64,000 nucleotides of DNA from Porticoccaceae bacterium LTM1 (GCA_030252795.1 CP127080.1:2058501-2122500), one strand, 5' to 3'. Shown: positions 19,254 to 28,821, numbered from the stretch's first letter. The notes: a model not told the origin generated them from the sequence alone. A program made the numbers and translations.

Positions 19254-20365
19254 CAGATCACCACCAGTTCGCCGCGCAGTGCGCCAGCTTGTTTAAGCGC
19301 TTCCAGAATTGCCATCAGGTCGCCGGGAGCTGCACCAACGCGGTTAATGGCACTCACCAATTCGTCGAGAGTCACGCCGGGTTTGATGGTAAACATGCGC
19401 GCTTCTTCCTGCTGAATATCAATATCGGAATCGGAAAACGCTACAGTCTCTCCACGGCGAGCAAACGGCTCCGGCTGACTCACATCCGGGGTTTCCGACA
19501 CGCTGACGGTCAGGCTGCCGTGGGCAACCGCTGCCGGCAGAATATGAACCTCACTGCCAATCACAATGGTGCCGGTGCGGGCATTTACCACTACGCGTGC
19601 AGCAGCATTGCCCGGTTCAAAATTGAGGTTTTCCAGCTCGGAAACAAATGCCACTTTCTGGGCCAGATCCACCGGAGTGCGCACCTTAATGGAACCGCCA
19701 TCAATGGGGCTGGCAACTCCGGGGCCAAACATTCCGTTCACAGTTTCTGCCAAACGGCGCGCGGTGGTGAAATCCGGCTGGTGCAGGTTGAGCACCAGCT
19801 CATTGCCGCTGGTGAACGGGCTCGGCACGCTGCGCTCAACGGTAGCACCGTTGGGAATGCGACCGGCACTGGAGATATTCACGCTCACCTGGGAACCGTC
19901 GGCGCCTTCAGCACCAAAGCCACTCACTACCAGGCTGCCCTGTGCCATCGCATACACTTGGCCGTTGGCACCTTTCAGGGGAGTCATCAGCAGGCTGCCG
20001 CCGCGCAGGCTTTTGGCGTTACCGATGGAAGAAACAGTTACATCAATATTCTGACCGGGACGGGCAAAAGCCGGCAGGTCGGCGTGAACCATAACGGCGG
20101 CAACATTTTTCAGCTGCGGAGTTACACCGGGCGGAATTACCACGCCCAACTGGGCCAGCATGTTCTTAAAGCTCTGTACGGTGAACTGGGTCTGGGTGGT
20201 CTGGTCGCCGGTGCCGTCGAGACCAACTACCAGGCCGTAACCGATCAACTGGTTGTTACGCACCCCTTCGATACCGGCAATATCCTTGATGCGTTCGGCA
20301 GCGGCAGACTGGGCAAGCAGCCAGCCGGCAAGCAACATCATCAATGGTCGTTTCCAGTTGTTCAT
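19253..20365 (-). CDS. flgI: FlgI, flagellar P-ring protein
   Basis: 370-residue periplasmic protein that forms the peptidoglycan-level P ring. The ATG at 20363-20365 is chosen because GGAAGAGAT precedes it and the product then starts with a normal signal peptide ([20 protein letters not shown], cleavage after AAA) followed by [20 protein letters not shown]; an upstream in-frame ATG would add 64 residues overlapping flgH. Conserved segments include [13 protein letters not shown] and [16 protein letters not shown]. The stop overlaps the flgJ start. Confidence 0.96.
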   Translation of the reverse strand: MNNWKRPLMMLLAGWLLAQSAAAERIKDIAGIEGVRNNQLIGYGLVVGLDGTGDQTTQTQFTVQSFKNMLAQLGVVIPPGVTPQLKNVAAVMVHADLPAFARPGQNIDVTVSSIGNAKSLRGGSLLMTPLKGANGQVYAMAQGSLVVSGFGAEGADGSQVSVNISSAGRIPNGATVERSVPSPFTSGNELVLNLHQPDFTTARRLAETVNGMFGPGVASPIDGGSIKVRTPVDLAQKVAFVSELENLNFEPGNAAARVVVNARTGTIVIGSEVHILPAAVAHGSLTVSVSETPDVSQPEPFARRGETVAFSDSDIDIQQEEARMFTIKPGVTLDELVSAINRVGAAPGDLMAILEALKQAGALRGELVVI

Positions 20366-20414
20366 CGCAATCTCTTCCGTCGTACTTTTTAGTCGTACTG
20401 TCAGCCCGCGGGGA

Positions 20415-21110
20415 TCAGAATGGCCACAGAGGGCCAAGGAAGAACCGCGCCAGCCAACCCATTCGGTTGGTGTCCGCCATCTGGCCTTTGCCGCTATAAC
20501 TGATGCGGGCGTTTGCCACCTGGGTGGACAGCACAGTGTTGCTGGCGTTGACATCAACCGGCCGGACCATGCCCTTCAGGCGAATAAATTCCTGCCCCTG
20601 ATTGATCTCGATCCACTTCTCGCCTTCAATCACTAAGTTTCCATTAGGCAAAACCTGTGCCACTGTTACCGTGATACTGCCAGAGAGCTTGTTAGACTGG
20701 TTGCTGGTACCGGCGCCACTAAAGTCGTGCTGGGAATCCAGATCCACACCGAGGTTGTAATTGCTGCTGCCAAAACCCGGCACATTGCCAAGCACAGTCG
20801 GATTGGTAAGTGTTGTGCTGGAAGTGCGATCCAGACTGGTGCTGGTGCTCTTTTCCGCGTCAGTCTGCTCGCTCAGCAACACCGTGATGGTGTCCCCTAC
20901 CCGGCGCGCCTTGATGTCCTGAAACATCGCCAATTCATACCCCGCCTGGAAGATTGCACCGTTGGTTTCAGTGGGTGCCAGATAGGCGTCGGAGAGCGCC
21001 TGATCAAAATACGGATCGGACATTTGCTGTCCCTGACCGGCGCAGGCGGTTAGCAGGAGGACGGATAAAGCGGCAAGGGCTTTCCCTGTGGTGGCAAAGA
21101 TTGGTCGCAC
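20415..21110 (-). CDS. flgH: FlgH, flagellar L-ring lipoprotein; altered 5' end
   Basis: Outer-membrane L-ring lipoprotein. The mature part is normal: lipobox LLTAC, then [25 protein letters not shown], and [23 protein letters not shown] near the end. The start is the problem. A GTG at 21108-21110 gives 231 residues (a usual length) with a good signal peptide beginning [17 protein letters not shown], but this GTG lies inside a repeat element and has no ribosome binding site. The strong site AAGGGGAG just after flgG instead precedes an ATG at 21321-21323; the frame is open from there, through the 168-bp element, adding 71 residues before the signal peptide. Either the GTG is used, or the precursor is extended and still processed. 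Confidence 0.85.
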   Translation of the reverse strand: MRPIFATTGKALAALSVLLLTACAGQGQQMSDPYFDQALSDAYLAPTETNGAIFQAGYELAMFQDIKARRVGDTITVLLSEQTDAEKSTSTSLDRTSSTTLTNPTVLGNVPGFGSSNYNLGVDLDSQHDFSGAGTSNQSNKLSGSITVTVAQVLPNGNLVIEGEKWIEINQGQEFIRLKGMVRPVDVNASNTVLSTQVANARISYSGKGQMADTNRMGWLARFFLGPLWPF

Positions 21111-21268
21111 GTCGCACGTCGCACGTCGCACGCTAAAACCAAGCAGCTCGCAATATTTACGGATGTAATCTGCTAATTCAGAGCGCCAAACGCAATATAG
21201 GCTTTTCTTTAGTGCTGTAGTTAAAACGGCTGTTAGCGTGCGACGTGCGACGTGCGACGTGCGACCAA
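21101..21268. mobile_element. MITE-like element with perfect 36-bp inverted ends at flgH 5' end
   Basis: 168 bp. The two ends, 21101-21136 and 21233-21268, are perfect inverted copies of each other, each built of four tandem heptamers GTGCGAC between TTAGC and CAA. A 96-bp unique core lies between. Length is 56 codons exactly, and the flgH reading frame passes through without a stop. No target duplication was found; the homologous flank at 40.6 kb suggests that the element may extend a little past the perfect ends. No transposase is encoded. Confidence 0.75.
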
Positions 21269-21329
21269 CCAAACCTTCCGACTCCAAATCCCTACCAGCA
21301 ACCACACAATTGAAAAAAAGCATCACCGT

Positions 21330-21337
21330 CTCCCCTT
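21330..21337 (-). promoter_or_regulatory. Strong ribosome binding site before the upstream flgH ATG
   Basis: The minus strand reads AAGGGGAG, 6 bases before ATG at 21321-21323 and immediately after the flgG stop. It is the expected position for the native flgH start in the operon, but translation from it must cross the inserted 168-bp element before reaching the lipoprotein signal. Confidence 0.7.
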
Positions 21338-21339
21338 CA

Positions 21340-22122
21340 TCACAACTGCTGCGTCAGGTTCTGCAGCATCTGGTCCGCTGTCGAAATTGCTTTGGAATTC
21401 ATCTCGTAGGCGCGCTGGGTTTCGATCATGCTTACCAGCTCTTCCACCACGTTGACGTTAGAACCTTCCAAAAAACCCTGCGCCAGGGTGCCCATACCGT
21501 TAGCGCCGGGGTTACCGACCTGTGGGGTGCCACTGGAGATGGATTCCACGTACAGGTTCTGGCCCATCGGCTGCAGGCCGGCGGGGTTTACGAAGTCCGC
21601 CAGGGTCAGGGTGCCGATTTGGGTGGACTGGTTGTCTTCGGTCACTACCGACACAGTCCCATCTGCACCAACGGTGACGGATTTGGAATTGGCCGGAACA
21701 ATCAGGGTCGGCTGCAAGCCAAAACCGCTGGCGGTTACAATTTGCCCGGAAGCATCCATTTGCAGGGAGCCGTCGCGGGTGTAGGCCAACGTGCCGTCAG
21801 GCATGGTCACCTGCAAAAAACCGCGCCCTTCAATGGCAATATCCAGCGGCTTTTGGGTCTGGGTCAGGTTGCCCTGGGCAAACATTTTTTCGGTCGCCAC
21901 TACCCGTACACCGGTGCCGAGCATCAAGCCGGAAGGCAGTACAGTCTCCTGCGAGGTCTGCGCGCCTACCTGACGCAGGTTCTGGTAAAGCATCTCTTCA
22001 AATACCGCACGGCTGCGCTTGTATGCGGTGGTGCCGGCATTGGCGAGGTTGTTGGAGATCGCCGCCATTTTGGTCTGCTGGGCATCGAGGCCGGTTTTGG
22101 AAATCCACAGTGCCTGGTTCAT
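21340..22122 (-). CDS. flgG: FlgG, distal rod protein
   Basis: 260 residues, the standard FlgG length. It begins [20 protein letters not shown] and continues [21 protein letters not shown], the rod/hook family N-motif; the C-terminus has [24 protein letters not shown]. FlgG polymerises into the distal rod crossing the periplasm to the outer membrane. It lies 16 bp after flgF. Confidence 0.97.
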   Translation of the reverse strand: MNQALWISKTGLDAQQTKMAAISNNLANAGTTAYKRSRAVFEEMLYQNLRQVGAQTSQETVLPSGLMLGTGVRVVATEKMFAQGNLTQTQKPLDIAIEGRGFLQVTMPDGTLAYTRDGSLQMDASGQIVTASGFGLQPTLIVPANSKSVTVGADGTVSVVTEDNQSTQIGTLTLADFVNPAGLQPMGQNLYVESISSGTPQVGNPGANGMGTLAQGFLEGSNVNVVEELVSMIETQRAYEMNSKAISTADQMLQNLTQQL

Positions 22123-22138
22123 GGGTTAATCTCCGAAA

Positions 22139-22864
22139 TTAAGCAATTTTCATCAGCGAGCTGGCGGCTTTGTCGTTGTCCGACGCCATTCGCATTAATT
22201 TGGTTTGACTTTCAAAGCCGCGCGACATTTCGATCATCTTGATCATCGACTCCACCGGGTTCACGTTGCTGGATTCCAGCGCACCGGCGATCACGCGAAT
22301 ACTTGGATCGTTAGTCATCTGGCCATCTTCCATCACACGGATTACACCATCCGAGCCTTTGCGCAACTGACTTCCGTCCACCTGCACCAGTCGCAGACGA
22401 TCTACAACAGTGCTGGAGTCTTGCCCTTGGGGAACAATGGAAATTGCACCGTCGTTGGTAATCTCAACACTGGAATACGGAGGAAGCGCAATCGGGCCGT
22501 TCTGGCCCATCACTGGCTCGCCGGCACCATTGGTCAACAGGCCAAACGGGTCTACACGCAGGTCTCCTCGACGCGTAACGCCCTCGTCACCTTCCGGAGT
22601 TTGTATCACCAGCCAGCCGTCGCCATTGACAGCGATATCCAGATCACCGTTGGTGGTTTCAATGCGGCCAGGACGAATATCAACGCCCGCCGGTTCCAGT
22701 CGGGTATAGGTACGGCTGTCGCCACTGGAGCGCACCTGAGTCATGGCGATCAGGTCGGCACGAAAACCGGGCGTTGACGCATTGGCCAGGTTATTGGCGT
22801 TGATCACCTGAGACTCCATTGAGCCTCCTGCACCACTCATTGATACGTAAACCAGACGATCCAT
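22139..22864 (-). CDS. flgF: FlgF, proximal rod protein
   Basis: 241-residue rod protein. It begins MDRLVYVSMSGAGGSMESQV and has INANNLANASTPGFRADLIA; the C-terminus contains ESSNVNPVESMIKMIEMSRGFE. It is the first gene of the flgF-G-H-I-J-K-L operon, with its own sigma-54 promoter 43 bp upstream, and is separated from flgE by about 8 kb of unrelated genes. Confidence 0.96.
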   Translation of the reverse strand: MDRLVYVSMSGAGGSMESQVINANNLANASTPGFRADLIAMTQVRSSGDSRTYTRLEPAGVDIRPGRIETTNGDLDIAVNGDGWLVIQTPEGDEGVTRRGDLRVDPFGLLTNGAGEPVMGQNGPIALPPYSSVEITNDGAISIVPQGQDSSTVVDRLRLVQVDGSQLRKGSDGVIRVMEDGQMTNDPSIRVIAGALESSNVNPVESMIKMIEMSRGFESQTKLMRMASDNDKAASSLMKIA

Positions 22865-22906
22865 TGAACTGTCCTGTTAGCTTGTGTTTGCATTCCAGCG
22901 AGTAGT

Positions 22907-22922
22907 TGCAAAGGCTGTGCCA
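22907..22922 (-). promoter_or_regulatory. Sigma-54 promoter of flgFGHIJKL
   Basis: The minus strand reads TGGCACAGCCTTTGCA, a perfect match to TGGCAC-N5-TTGCW with GG-N10-GC. Predicted start near 22896, about 32 bases before flgF. It makes this operon independent of flgBCDE. Confidence 0.88.
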
Positions 22923-23163
22923 ACAACGGTTGGGGAAACAACAAACAGAACATAACTTATTGATTAAAAAGACTTTATTGAACAGCAAAAAACAAAAAAG
23001 GGCTTTTGTTTACAGCTTGGCGGCAGCACCATTGCCGCCTTGATGCAAAGCCTTGCCGGTCGATAAACTCGTTTTTGAAAAGGCAAATTCAGCAATTTCA
23101 GTCAGACTGAAGCGATATTTTTTATGCATGATGACTTTGCACCTGAAACAAGAAGGACAGGAC

Positions 23164-24033
23164 ATGAAGGACAAGCCAGCAAATCCCTATGATGAGCGTA
23201 TATCGCGAGTCTGCGAATATATCAGCCAGAACCTCAATGAAACTCTGACACTTGAGGTAATGAGTAATGTAGCCGCATTTTCGAAATATCATTTTCATAG
23301 GGTATTTACGGCTTATGTCGGGATGAGTGTTACGAAATTCATTCAGCTGGCAAGGTTGAAAAGAGCATCGTTTCGACTGGCTTTTGAGCAAAATCAAAAC
23401 ATTATTGATATTGCACTGGAAGCAGGCTTTGAAAGCCCTGAAGCTTTTGCGCGGGCATTCAGGCGCACCTTCGACCAATCCCCTTCCCAGTTCAGGGCTG
23501 AACCGAATTGGCCGCAATGGCATTCCCGGTTTGATTCCCAGATTCAACCTTATGGAGAAAAGAAAATGGAAGTGAATATCGTAAATTTTGAGGCAACAAA
23601 GATTGCGCTTTTAGAGCACCTTGGGCCACCAGAAAAGACAATGGAAACTGCCGGTAAATTTATCGAGTGGCGAAAAGAAACCGGATTATCACCGGTAAAA
23701 ACAAGCAGGACGTTTGGCATCCCCTACAGCGACCCCAATACAACCGACCCGGAGAAATTTCGCTGGGACATATGTGGCTCTATCGAGGGAGATGTGCCGT
23801 CCAATAAATATGGCGTGAAATCAGGCGTTATCCCCGGTGGCCGCTGTGCTGTTGTTCGACACCACGGCAGCTATGACAACCTGAGTGACAGTATCTACCA
23901 CGTATACCGCGAGTGGCTGCCCGAAAATGGAGAAGAAATAAGGGACTTTCCCTGCTTCTTTCACTACCTGAACTTTATCCACGAAGTGGATGAATGTGAC
24001 TTGCTCACCGATATATACGTACCAATAAAATAA
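23164..24033 (+). CDS. AraC-type regulator with C-terminal GyrI-like domain
   Basis: 289 residues. N-terminal AraC-family DNA-binding domain (about 8-107) with two helix-turn-helix motifs: LTLEVMSNVAAFSKYHFHRV and IIDIALEAGFESPEAFARAF, then FDQSPSQFR. The C-terminal half (about 130-285) is a GyrI/BmrR-type small-molecule-binding domain ending FHYLNFIHEVDECDLLTDIY. The ATG at 23164 follows AAGGACAGGAC and gives the usual length; the frame is open upstream. It is the first gene of the accessory block, oriented opposite to flgF. Such proteins sense hydrophobic or cationic compounds; the target is unknown here, though the downstream membrane gene is a candidate. Confidence 0.9.
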   Translation: MKDKPANPYDERISRVCEYISQNLNETLTLEVMSNVAAFSKYHFHRVFTAYVGMSVTKFIQLARLKRASFRLAFEQNQNIIDIALEAGFESPEAFARAFRRTFDQSPSQFRAEPNWPQWHSRFDSQIQPYGEKKMEVNIVNFEATKIALLEHLGPPEKTMETAGKFIEWRKETGLSPVKTSRTFGIPYSDPNTTDPEKFRWDICGSIEGDVPSNKYGVKSGVIPGGRCAVVRHHGSYDNLSDSIYHVYREWLPENGEEIRDFPCFFHYLNFIHEVDECDLLTDIYVPIK

Positions 24034-24132
24034 CGGTTTACCGATGATCTATACTTGCTCTTTGCCAGCCCCTGATCAGGCTCGGCAAAGAGCTATTTAC
24101 AACCAAAGCCATTTACAACCAGAGTAATAACA

Positions 24133-24501
24133 ATGGATAAAAAGTTTGTATTAACTGCTTTCGGTTACGCAATTCTCGGTCTGGTGCTCGGTATCTACAT
24201 GGCAGCTTCCCACAACCACGGCCAAATGGTCACCCACGCCCATATCATGCTGCTGGGCTTTGTAGTCTCGTTTATCTACGCGGTGTGCCACAAGCTCTGG
24301 CTCAACAACTGCACCTCCACCCTGTCGAAAGTACAGTACTGGCTGCATCAGCTGGCTACCGCCATATTGGTGATCGGGCTATTTCTGCTATACGGGCAGA
24401 TTATTGCCATAGAAACTATGGATCCGATTCTGGCGATCGCATCCATAACGGCTTTTATCGCGCTGGTTTTGATGAAGGTGTTGTTGGTAAAGCGGAGTTA
24501 G
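24133..24501 (+). CDS. Small four-helix membrane protein with HAH motif
   Basis: 122 residues with four predicted membrane segments (about 8-25, 36-54, 66-86, 95-116). The conserved feature is HNHGQMVTHAHIMLLGFV: histidines at the edge of helices 1-2 resembling a small family related to heme-copper oxidase subunit I. No full set of heme and copper ligands is present, so it is not an oxidase by itself. It lies 100 bp after the AraC-type regulator on the same strand. Function unknown. Confidence 0.7.
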   Translation: MDKKFVLTAFGYAILGLVLGIYMAASHNHGQMVTHAHIMLLGFVVSFIYAVCHKLWLNNCTSTLSKVQYWLHQLATAILVIGLFLLYGQIIAIETMDPILAIASITAFIALVLMKVLLVKRS

Positions 24502-24586
24502 TTAACAAGAATTATCGGAGCGACCGCACTGCTATAAAAAGTAGTTTGGTCGCTGATGTATACCGGCTAAATCTATCAATAGCTGC

Positions 24587-25372
24587 TTATACCTTTCTCC
24601 CCCACACGGCAAACGACATATCGCCTATAAACACTGAACCATCTGACAACTCCCTATTAAGCCTGGCTTCTAGTGTTTGAACATCAACCTCTTCATAGCT
24701 TGCAACATTCTGATCGACGATTCTGTGTAATATTGCCCGAACTACTGTAGCTAATGGGGCTTCCGACTGCGGCCCTTGTACATTGGCCTCAGCCTTGACC
24801 CCATCTACTACAACTCCAAGCTGCTTAAGCAAGGATGGCAGTGCAAACCCCATATTAAGATTTGCTCCCTCCATATCAAGTGTGTCCCAAATCCACTTAT
24901 TTACTTGTTCATGCAGAGGGTGTGGCAACACCTGAATTGGCGAAACCATTGAATCGACCTCCTGAAATGCGACGATTCCACTGTTTTTAAGGTGACCTAA
25001 TACGTTTCTCAACATATCACCAGGATTTGACAGGTACATCAGAACTCGCCTGCCGACAATAGCATCAAACATTCCGATATCCGGTAGTGGACCGGAGAGA
25101 TCAACGCTCAAAAAGTTCACATTGGACAGGTTTTGACTTGCCAGACGGTGCTTTGCCATCTCAAGAATATTGCGATTACGATCTATACCTACGACCTCTC
25201 CCCACGGGCCAACAGCTTTCGCCAAAATAGATGATAAGTCCCCCTTTCCGCACCCCAAGTCCAGGACACGCATCCCCTCTGAAATTCCTGCATTCTTAAT
25301 AAGACGGTTAGTTAAATAATTTTCATCTTCGATCATCTGTCCATACCTGTTCTTAAATACTTGAACTTTCAT
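24587..25372 (-). CDS. Class I SAM-dependent methyltransferase
   Basis: 261 residues with a Rossmann methyltransferase core: motif I VLDLGCGKGD at 36-45, acidic loop VVGIDRNRNIL, and motif around FDAIVGRRVLMYL. The C-terminal part (about 150-255) is likely substrate-binding. The family resembles UbiE/arsenite-type enzymes, but the substrate cannot be deduced. It converges with the preceding membrane-protein gene and is monocistronic. Confidence 0.85.
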   Translation of the reverse strand: MKVQVFKNRYGQMIEDENYLTNRLIKNAGISEGMRVLDLGCGKGDLSSILAKAVGPWGEVVGIDRNRNILEMAKHRLASQNLSNVNFLSVDLSGPLPDIGMFDAIVGRRVLMYLSNPGDMLRNVLGHLKNSGIVAFQEVDSMVSPIQVLPHPLHEQVNKWIWDTLDMEGANLNMGFALPSLLKQLGVVVDGVKAEANVQGPQSEAPLATVVRAILHRIVDQNVASYEEVDVQTLEARLNRELSDGSVFIGDMSFAVWGRKV

Positions 25373-25567
25373 ATGGAAACACCAGGTTCCACTTAGTTAA
25401 GAACACCCATATGGGACAATCCCCTACTTGCGAAAGTAAAGAATCAAGAAATTCATCTATTTAAGATGATTTGCACTGGTAGGAAAATTGAATTTGGTAT
25501 TCCGTTTCCAAACTCTGACTAAAAGACTGGTAAGTTCTGTGACCTTAAAGAATACCTTCCCCAACAA

Positions 25568-25594
25568 GTCATCCTGAGCGCAGCGAAGGGTCTT
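25568..25594 (+). repeat. Single half-unit of the GTCAT-CCTGAGCG repeat
   Basis: 27-bp left half of the palindromic repeat that surrounds the GIY-YIG gene at 55 kb, with no matching right half nearby. It lies in the 287-bp gap between the methyltransferase and VOC genes; I saw nothing else in that gap. Confidence 0.75.
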
Positions 25595-25659
25595 TATATT
25601 GAAGTCCAGGTTAGATATCCTTCACTGTTATTGCCTGTTTCTGAGGGCGCAACCTATAT

Positions 25660-26040
25660 TTAGCCGTAGCAGAAAACATCAAGCTTATTGCCGTCCAAAT
25701 CACGAAAGTAACCGGCATAAAATCCTTCCCCGCCTTCATCCCGCAGACCAGGCTTACCTTCATCTGTACCTCCCAGCTCCAGTGCCTTCTTGTGAACCCT
25801 GTCCACCGTCTCGCGGGAATCTACAGCTATACCTGCCATCACACCGTTTCCGACGGTAGCTGGCTGACCATCATAGGGTTTGAATATGCAAAGCATCGGC
25901 TGTTCCATACTGGCTGCCCAACAATAACCGCGACCACCGAACTCCATCTGCCTCACAACTCCCATCTCGGAGAGCAACGTATCGTAGAATGCTTTGGCAC
26001 GCTCAAGATCATTGGTGCCGAGTGTTATGTAGCCAATCAT
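25660..26040 (-). CDS. VOC-superfamily (glyoxalase/bleomycin-resistance type) protein
   Basis: 126 residues with two beta-alpha-beta-beta-beta modules typical of the VOC fold: IGYITLGTNDLERAKAFYDT at the start and a second module ending FYAGYFRDLDGNKLDVFCYG. Candidate metal ligands lie in these modules, though the second histidine is not obvious. These are often lyases or resistance proteins; the substrate is unknown. A single gene, with 65 bp to the next. Confidence 0.88.
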   Translation of the reverse strand: MIGYITLGTNDLERAKAFYDTLLSEMGVVRQMEFGGRGYCWAASMEQPMLCIFKPYDGQPATVGNGVMAGIAVDSRETVDRVHKKALELGGTDEGKPGLRDEGGEGFYAGYFRDLDGNKLDVFCYG

Positions 26041-26105
26041 TGCAGCCTCCTACACTACAGTTTTGTACTTAACCATATCGCCAACTCTGTCGACTGACGA
26101 ACGAT

Positions 26106-26564
26106 TCAAAATATTGGCTTATAAATAGCAAATTTAACACCATTGTTCTGCCCAAACTCCTGGTGTTTTTCCTCATCAACCTTGATGCTCAGTACCGCGT
26201 CGTGTACTTCAGCATCATTCTCAGCCAGAAAACCAAGCTGCCAGTCCAAATGATGTAGAACTGTTGTTTCAATCGAGTCTGTACATACCCAAATAGCGTT
26301 GCGACCAATCAATGCTGTAAGAACCCCTAGAGCGGCCCCTCCAAACGCCCAAAAGTACAACGCATAACAATGCCTTATATTACGGCGTTTGAGAATTCCA
26401 TCAAAAATCCTAAAATGCTCTTTTTCGTGTTCAAGCATCTCCTCAAGCTTCGCTGCAATGTCAGGATAAAACACTCGAGATACGGCGAGTTGAGCTCGAT
26501 AAATATTGATAGCTCCAAACTCTCCTGCGTGATCCACCCTGATGATTCGCTCAACTTCTTCCAT
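26106..26564 (-). CDS. Coq7-like diiron hydroxylase
   Basis: 152 residues related to 2-polyprenyl-3-methyl-6-methoxybenzoquinol hydroxylase (Coq7), a membrane-associated ferritin-like diiron enzyme. Visible motifs: RVDHAGEFGAINIYRAQ with E15, LEHEKEHF with an ExxH pair near 47-50, and the C-terminal NDAEVHDAVLSIKVDEEKH with a second set. A hydrophobic stretch lies at about 66-90. It is short compared with normal Coq7 (about 170-215) and ends soon after the second motif, so it may be a divergent paralogue. Its presence in an accessory block, away from ubi genes, is unusual. Confidence 0.8.
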   Translation of the reverse strand: MEEVERIIRVDHAGEFGAINIYRAQLAVSRVFYPDIAAKLEEMLEHEKEHFRIFDGILKRRNIRHCYALYFWAFGGAALGVLTALIGRNAIWVCTDSIETTVLHHLDWQLGFLAENDAEVHDAVLSIKVDEEKHQEFGQNNGVKFAIYKPIF

Positions 26565-26657
26565 TCAAGACTCAATTACGAGGTCAATTCACCTGGCCAA
26601 TCGTCGCCATTCATTATTATTCAATAGATTCTCCAAGGGTTCTGCCCTTGTCAGATC

Positions 26658-27041
26658 TCACTCCACATTAATACGCTCTGGTTTGCCGTGTTCGTGAACC
26701 CTGAAAATCAGCAGGCTCACCCCTTCAGACCCGGTGATAGCGGTGTGAACTTGCTTGTACGGTATTTGGGCAACCTCCCCTTCCTTAAAAACAATTTCAG
26801 GCTTACCTTCTTGCCAGAGTGTCACAATTCCACTGATCACATAGGCAAACTCCTCTCCAGGGTGCCAATGCTTAGGGAGTGATGTGTTTGGTGGAACTTC
26901 CACCTTACTTACGATCACTTCCGTGCCTTCCACGCTTTCCAGCTTGGTTTTTAGCAGGTTTTCTAACTTAAGATCCGCCCCCCAGGATATTAACGGTGAG
27001 GCTCCAAAGATAATCATTAGGGCAAAGAGTGTATTTTTCAT
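26658..27041 (-). CDS. Secreted cupin-domain protein
   Basis: 127 residues: an N-terminal signal peptide (MKNTLFALMIIFGASPLISW, cleavage after GA near 22) and a single cupin barrel. The metal-binding motif LPKHWHPGEEFAYVISG has the His-x-His and Glu ligands, and QVHTAITG gives the third histidine. Small periplasmic cupins of this kind are common and mostly uncharacterised. Monocistronic. Confidence 0.88.
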   Translation of the reverse strand: MKNTLFALMIIFGASPLISWGADLKLENLLKTKLESVEGTEVIVSKVEVPPNTSLPKHWHPGEEFAYVISGIVTLWQEGKPEIVFKEGEVAQIPYKQVHTAITGSEGVSLLIFRVHEHGKPERINVE

Positions 27042-27147
27042 ATTCTTACTCGCTTGTATTGTGACATTTGACCTTCAAGGTAATGGCGTCGAAAACTTCT
27101 GTTACTCGTGTTTTCGAGAGAAACTCCAACCTCATCTACAATGCACC

Positions 27148-28080
27148 TTAAAGATCTCTCGGGTTGAAATTATAGGAAAAGTTAGACCACTTGGAGGCAA
27201 TACCTATATCAAAACCATAGGTCAATACAATATGTACTGCATCTTTCTGACGAGCTTCAGGATAATTGGTAATTATTAACGTAGCCAGCCGGCGAGCCAG
27301 TTCAGAATCTCTAATATCATTGGCCTTCAGGTACACCTGACCGCTTACATATGTCGCCGTTCTAGTTCCTTCGCTCGACATAAAAGTTGACGATCCAGAA
27401 AATATACCTGCCCTATCAACTTCTGGATCTTCCAAGAGTGATGAATGGGCTGCCATCATTCCCTTGAATGGCTCACTTTCAGCCAACTGAGTGGTGAAAA
27501 ACGGAGCGATACCTGCCACCAGAAACAGCACTGAAACCATAATGGAATGCAACCCCCAAACTTTTCCAGGTTTCAGCTGCTCTGAGTTTATATTCACTAC
27601 ATAGGTACCAACTACCAGATCATGCAATGATTGACGGGTTTTTCTATTGAATACATACAAATAGAATATTGAAAAAAGACCACCAAATATAATCAACGAA
27701 ATTGGATACTTAAGAAATGAAAACATTACCTCATTGGAGAAATGAGCACCATTCAAAAAGAACGGAAGCGCCAAAATCACATAACGCAGAACAGATTTCT
27801 CAAGGCTTATCAGCGAGTTACTGGAATCTACCACTCTAATCTTTAAAGCCTTTTTGCCTATCGTTTGACCTCCCGCAATGGAGCTATTCATAACACCAAA
27901 GTAAATAAGCGCCATAGAAAAACCAAAAAGACGCCCCCACGCTCCAATCTGAACAAAAAACTCCTCAAAAAACAGCCCCAGAACCAAACCAACCAACCCC
28001 ACAAGCAGGCCATCTATCACTAACCCACCTACTCTTCTCCAAAAACCAGTTATCCACTTACTCTCTAATTCTTTTATCAT
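27148..28080 (-). CDS. RDD-family membrane protein
   Basis: 310 residues. The RDD domain (about 10-165) has the signature FWRRVGGLVIDGLLVGLVG with the Arg-Asp-type pair, and later GGQTIGKKALKIRVV, and ends RQSLHDLVVGTYVV. Four to five membrane segments are predicted, followed by a further segment (about 185-205) and an exposed C-terminal domain of about 100 residues. The ATG at 28078-28080 is preferred to an upstream one that would add an unusual hydrophobic extension. Some RDD proteins are Na+/H+ antiporters; this is not known for this branch. Confidence 0.85.
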   Translation of the reverse strand: MIKELESKWITGFWRRVGGLVIDGLLVGLVGLVLGLFFEEFFVQIGAWGRLFGFSMALIYFGVMNSSIAGGQTIGKKALKIRVVDSSNSLISLEKSVLRYVILALPFFLNGAHFSNEVMFSFLKYPISLIIFGGLFSIFYLYVFNRKTRQSLHDLVVGTYVVNINSEQLKPGKVWGLHSIMVSVLFLVAGIAPFFTTQLAESEPFKGMMAAHSSLLEDPEVDRAGIFSGSSTFMSSEGTRTATYVSGQVYLKANDIRDSELARRLATLIITNYPEARQKDAVHIVLTYGFDIGIASKWSNFSYNFNPRDL

Positions 28081-28233
28081 TATGCTTTTCTCACTGGCCC
28101 TATAGATCTCAATCTGACAAACCAAAAAAGTACAAACCCCTAAAAAAATAAACCTAACAACTAAACAACAAATCCAGCCCATCTCAGGCAAATGAAAAAA
28201 GAGCCCAATTTATTTTCACTTACAATCCTCTCC

Positions 28234-28821
28234 TTATAAATCAATATGATTTAAAGCAGCAATTCTCTTTGCAATTGGTGCAGAGGGATTATTACCGCTC
28301 ACTATCTCTGCAAGCATTTGTCTTGCCCTACTCTTTTCACCGAGGCAAATGGCTGCAGCCACATCTACGAATGGAGCCTGGAAGGCAAACTCTCTTCTAG
28401 CCAACTCAATGGTTGAATGCGACTTCAACCATGGCAAACCCAACTTCTGTACAAAAAAAGAGAGATCCTCACCAATAGTTTCAACAGGCTCATCCACATT
28501 GGTCTCCCACCAAAAATCTTTCCCACCAGGCATTAAATAACCTATCCGTTTCCTGAGTGAACAGTCAGATTCTTTTGGTACTCCAGATATAGAATAACGA
28601 CCAAGCACTGCGTGGATTTCAGGAAAGAAGACCCCTAGATTAACGGTAAAATTCCCGCCGTAATTATCATTAAATGAGCTAGCTTGAACATTAAGCACTA
28701 GCGTTGATGCATCCAACCTCAAGTGGAAGTTTCTTCCGTTTTTATTGAAACCCTCACTCTTCATTAACCCTTTCAATTTCTGATCAATAATTAGATCTAT
28801 GTGCTTTGCTATTCGAGACAC
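28234..28821 (-). CDS. DUF4304-type protein
   Basis: 195-residue soluble protein. The first 130 residues match the DUF4304 pattern: a helix then LKGLMKSEGFNKNGRNFHLR, beta-strands VLNVQASSFNDNYGGNFTVN and GVFFPEIHAVLG, and a tryptophan-rich GGKDFWWETN. The function is unknown. Proteins of this group are often found among small orphan genes and toxin-immunity type clusters. Nearby genes are also small and orphan-like. Confidence 0.7.
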   Translation of the reverse strand: MSRIAKHIDLIIDQKLKGLMKSEGFNKNGRNFHLRLDASTLVLNVQASSFNDNYGGNFTVNLGVFFPEIHAVLGRYSISGVPKESDCSLRKRIGYLMPGGKDFWWETNVDEPVETIGEDLSFFVQKLGLPWLKSHSTIELARREFAFQAPFVDVAAAICLGEKSRARQMLAEIVSGNNPSAPIAKRIAALNHIDL

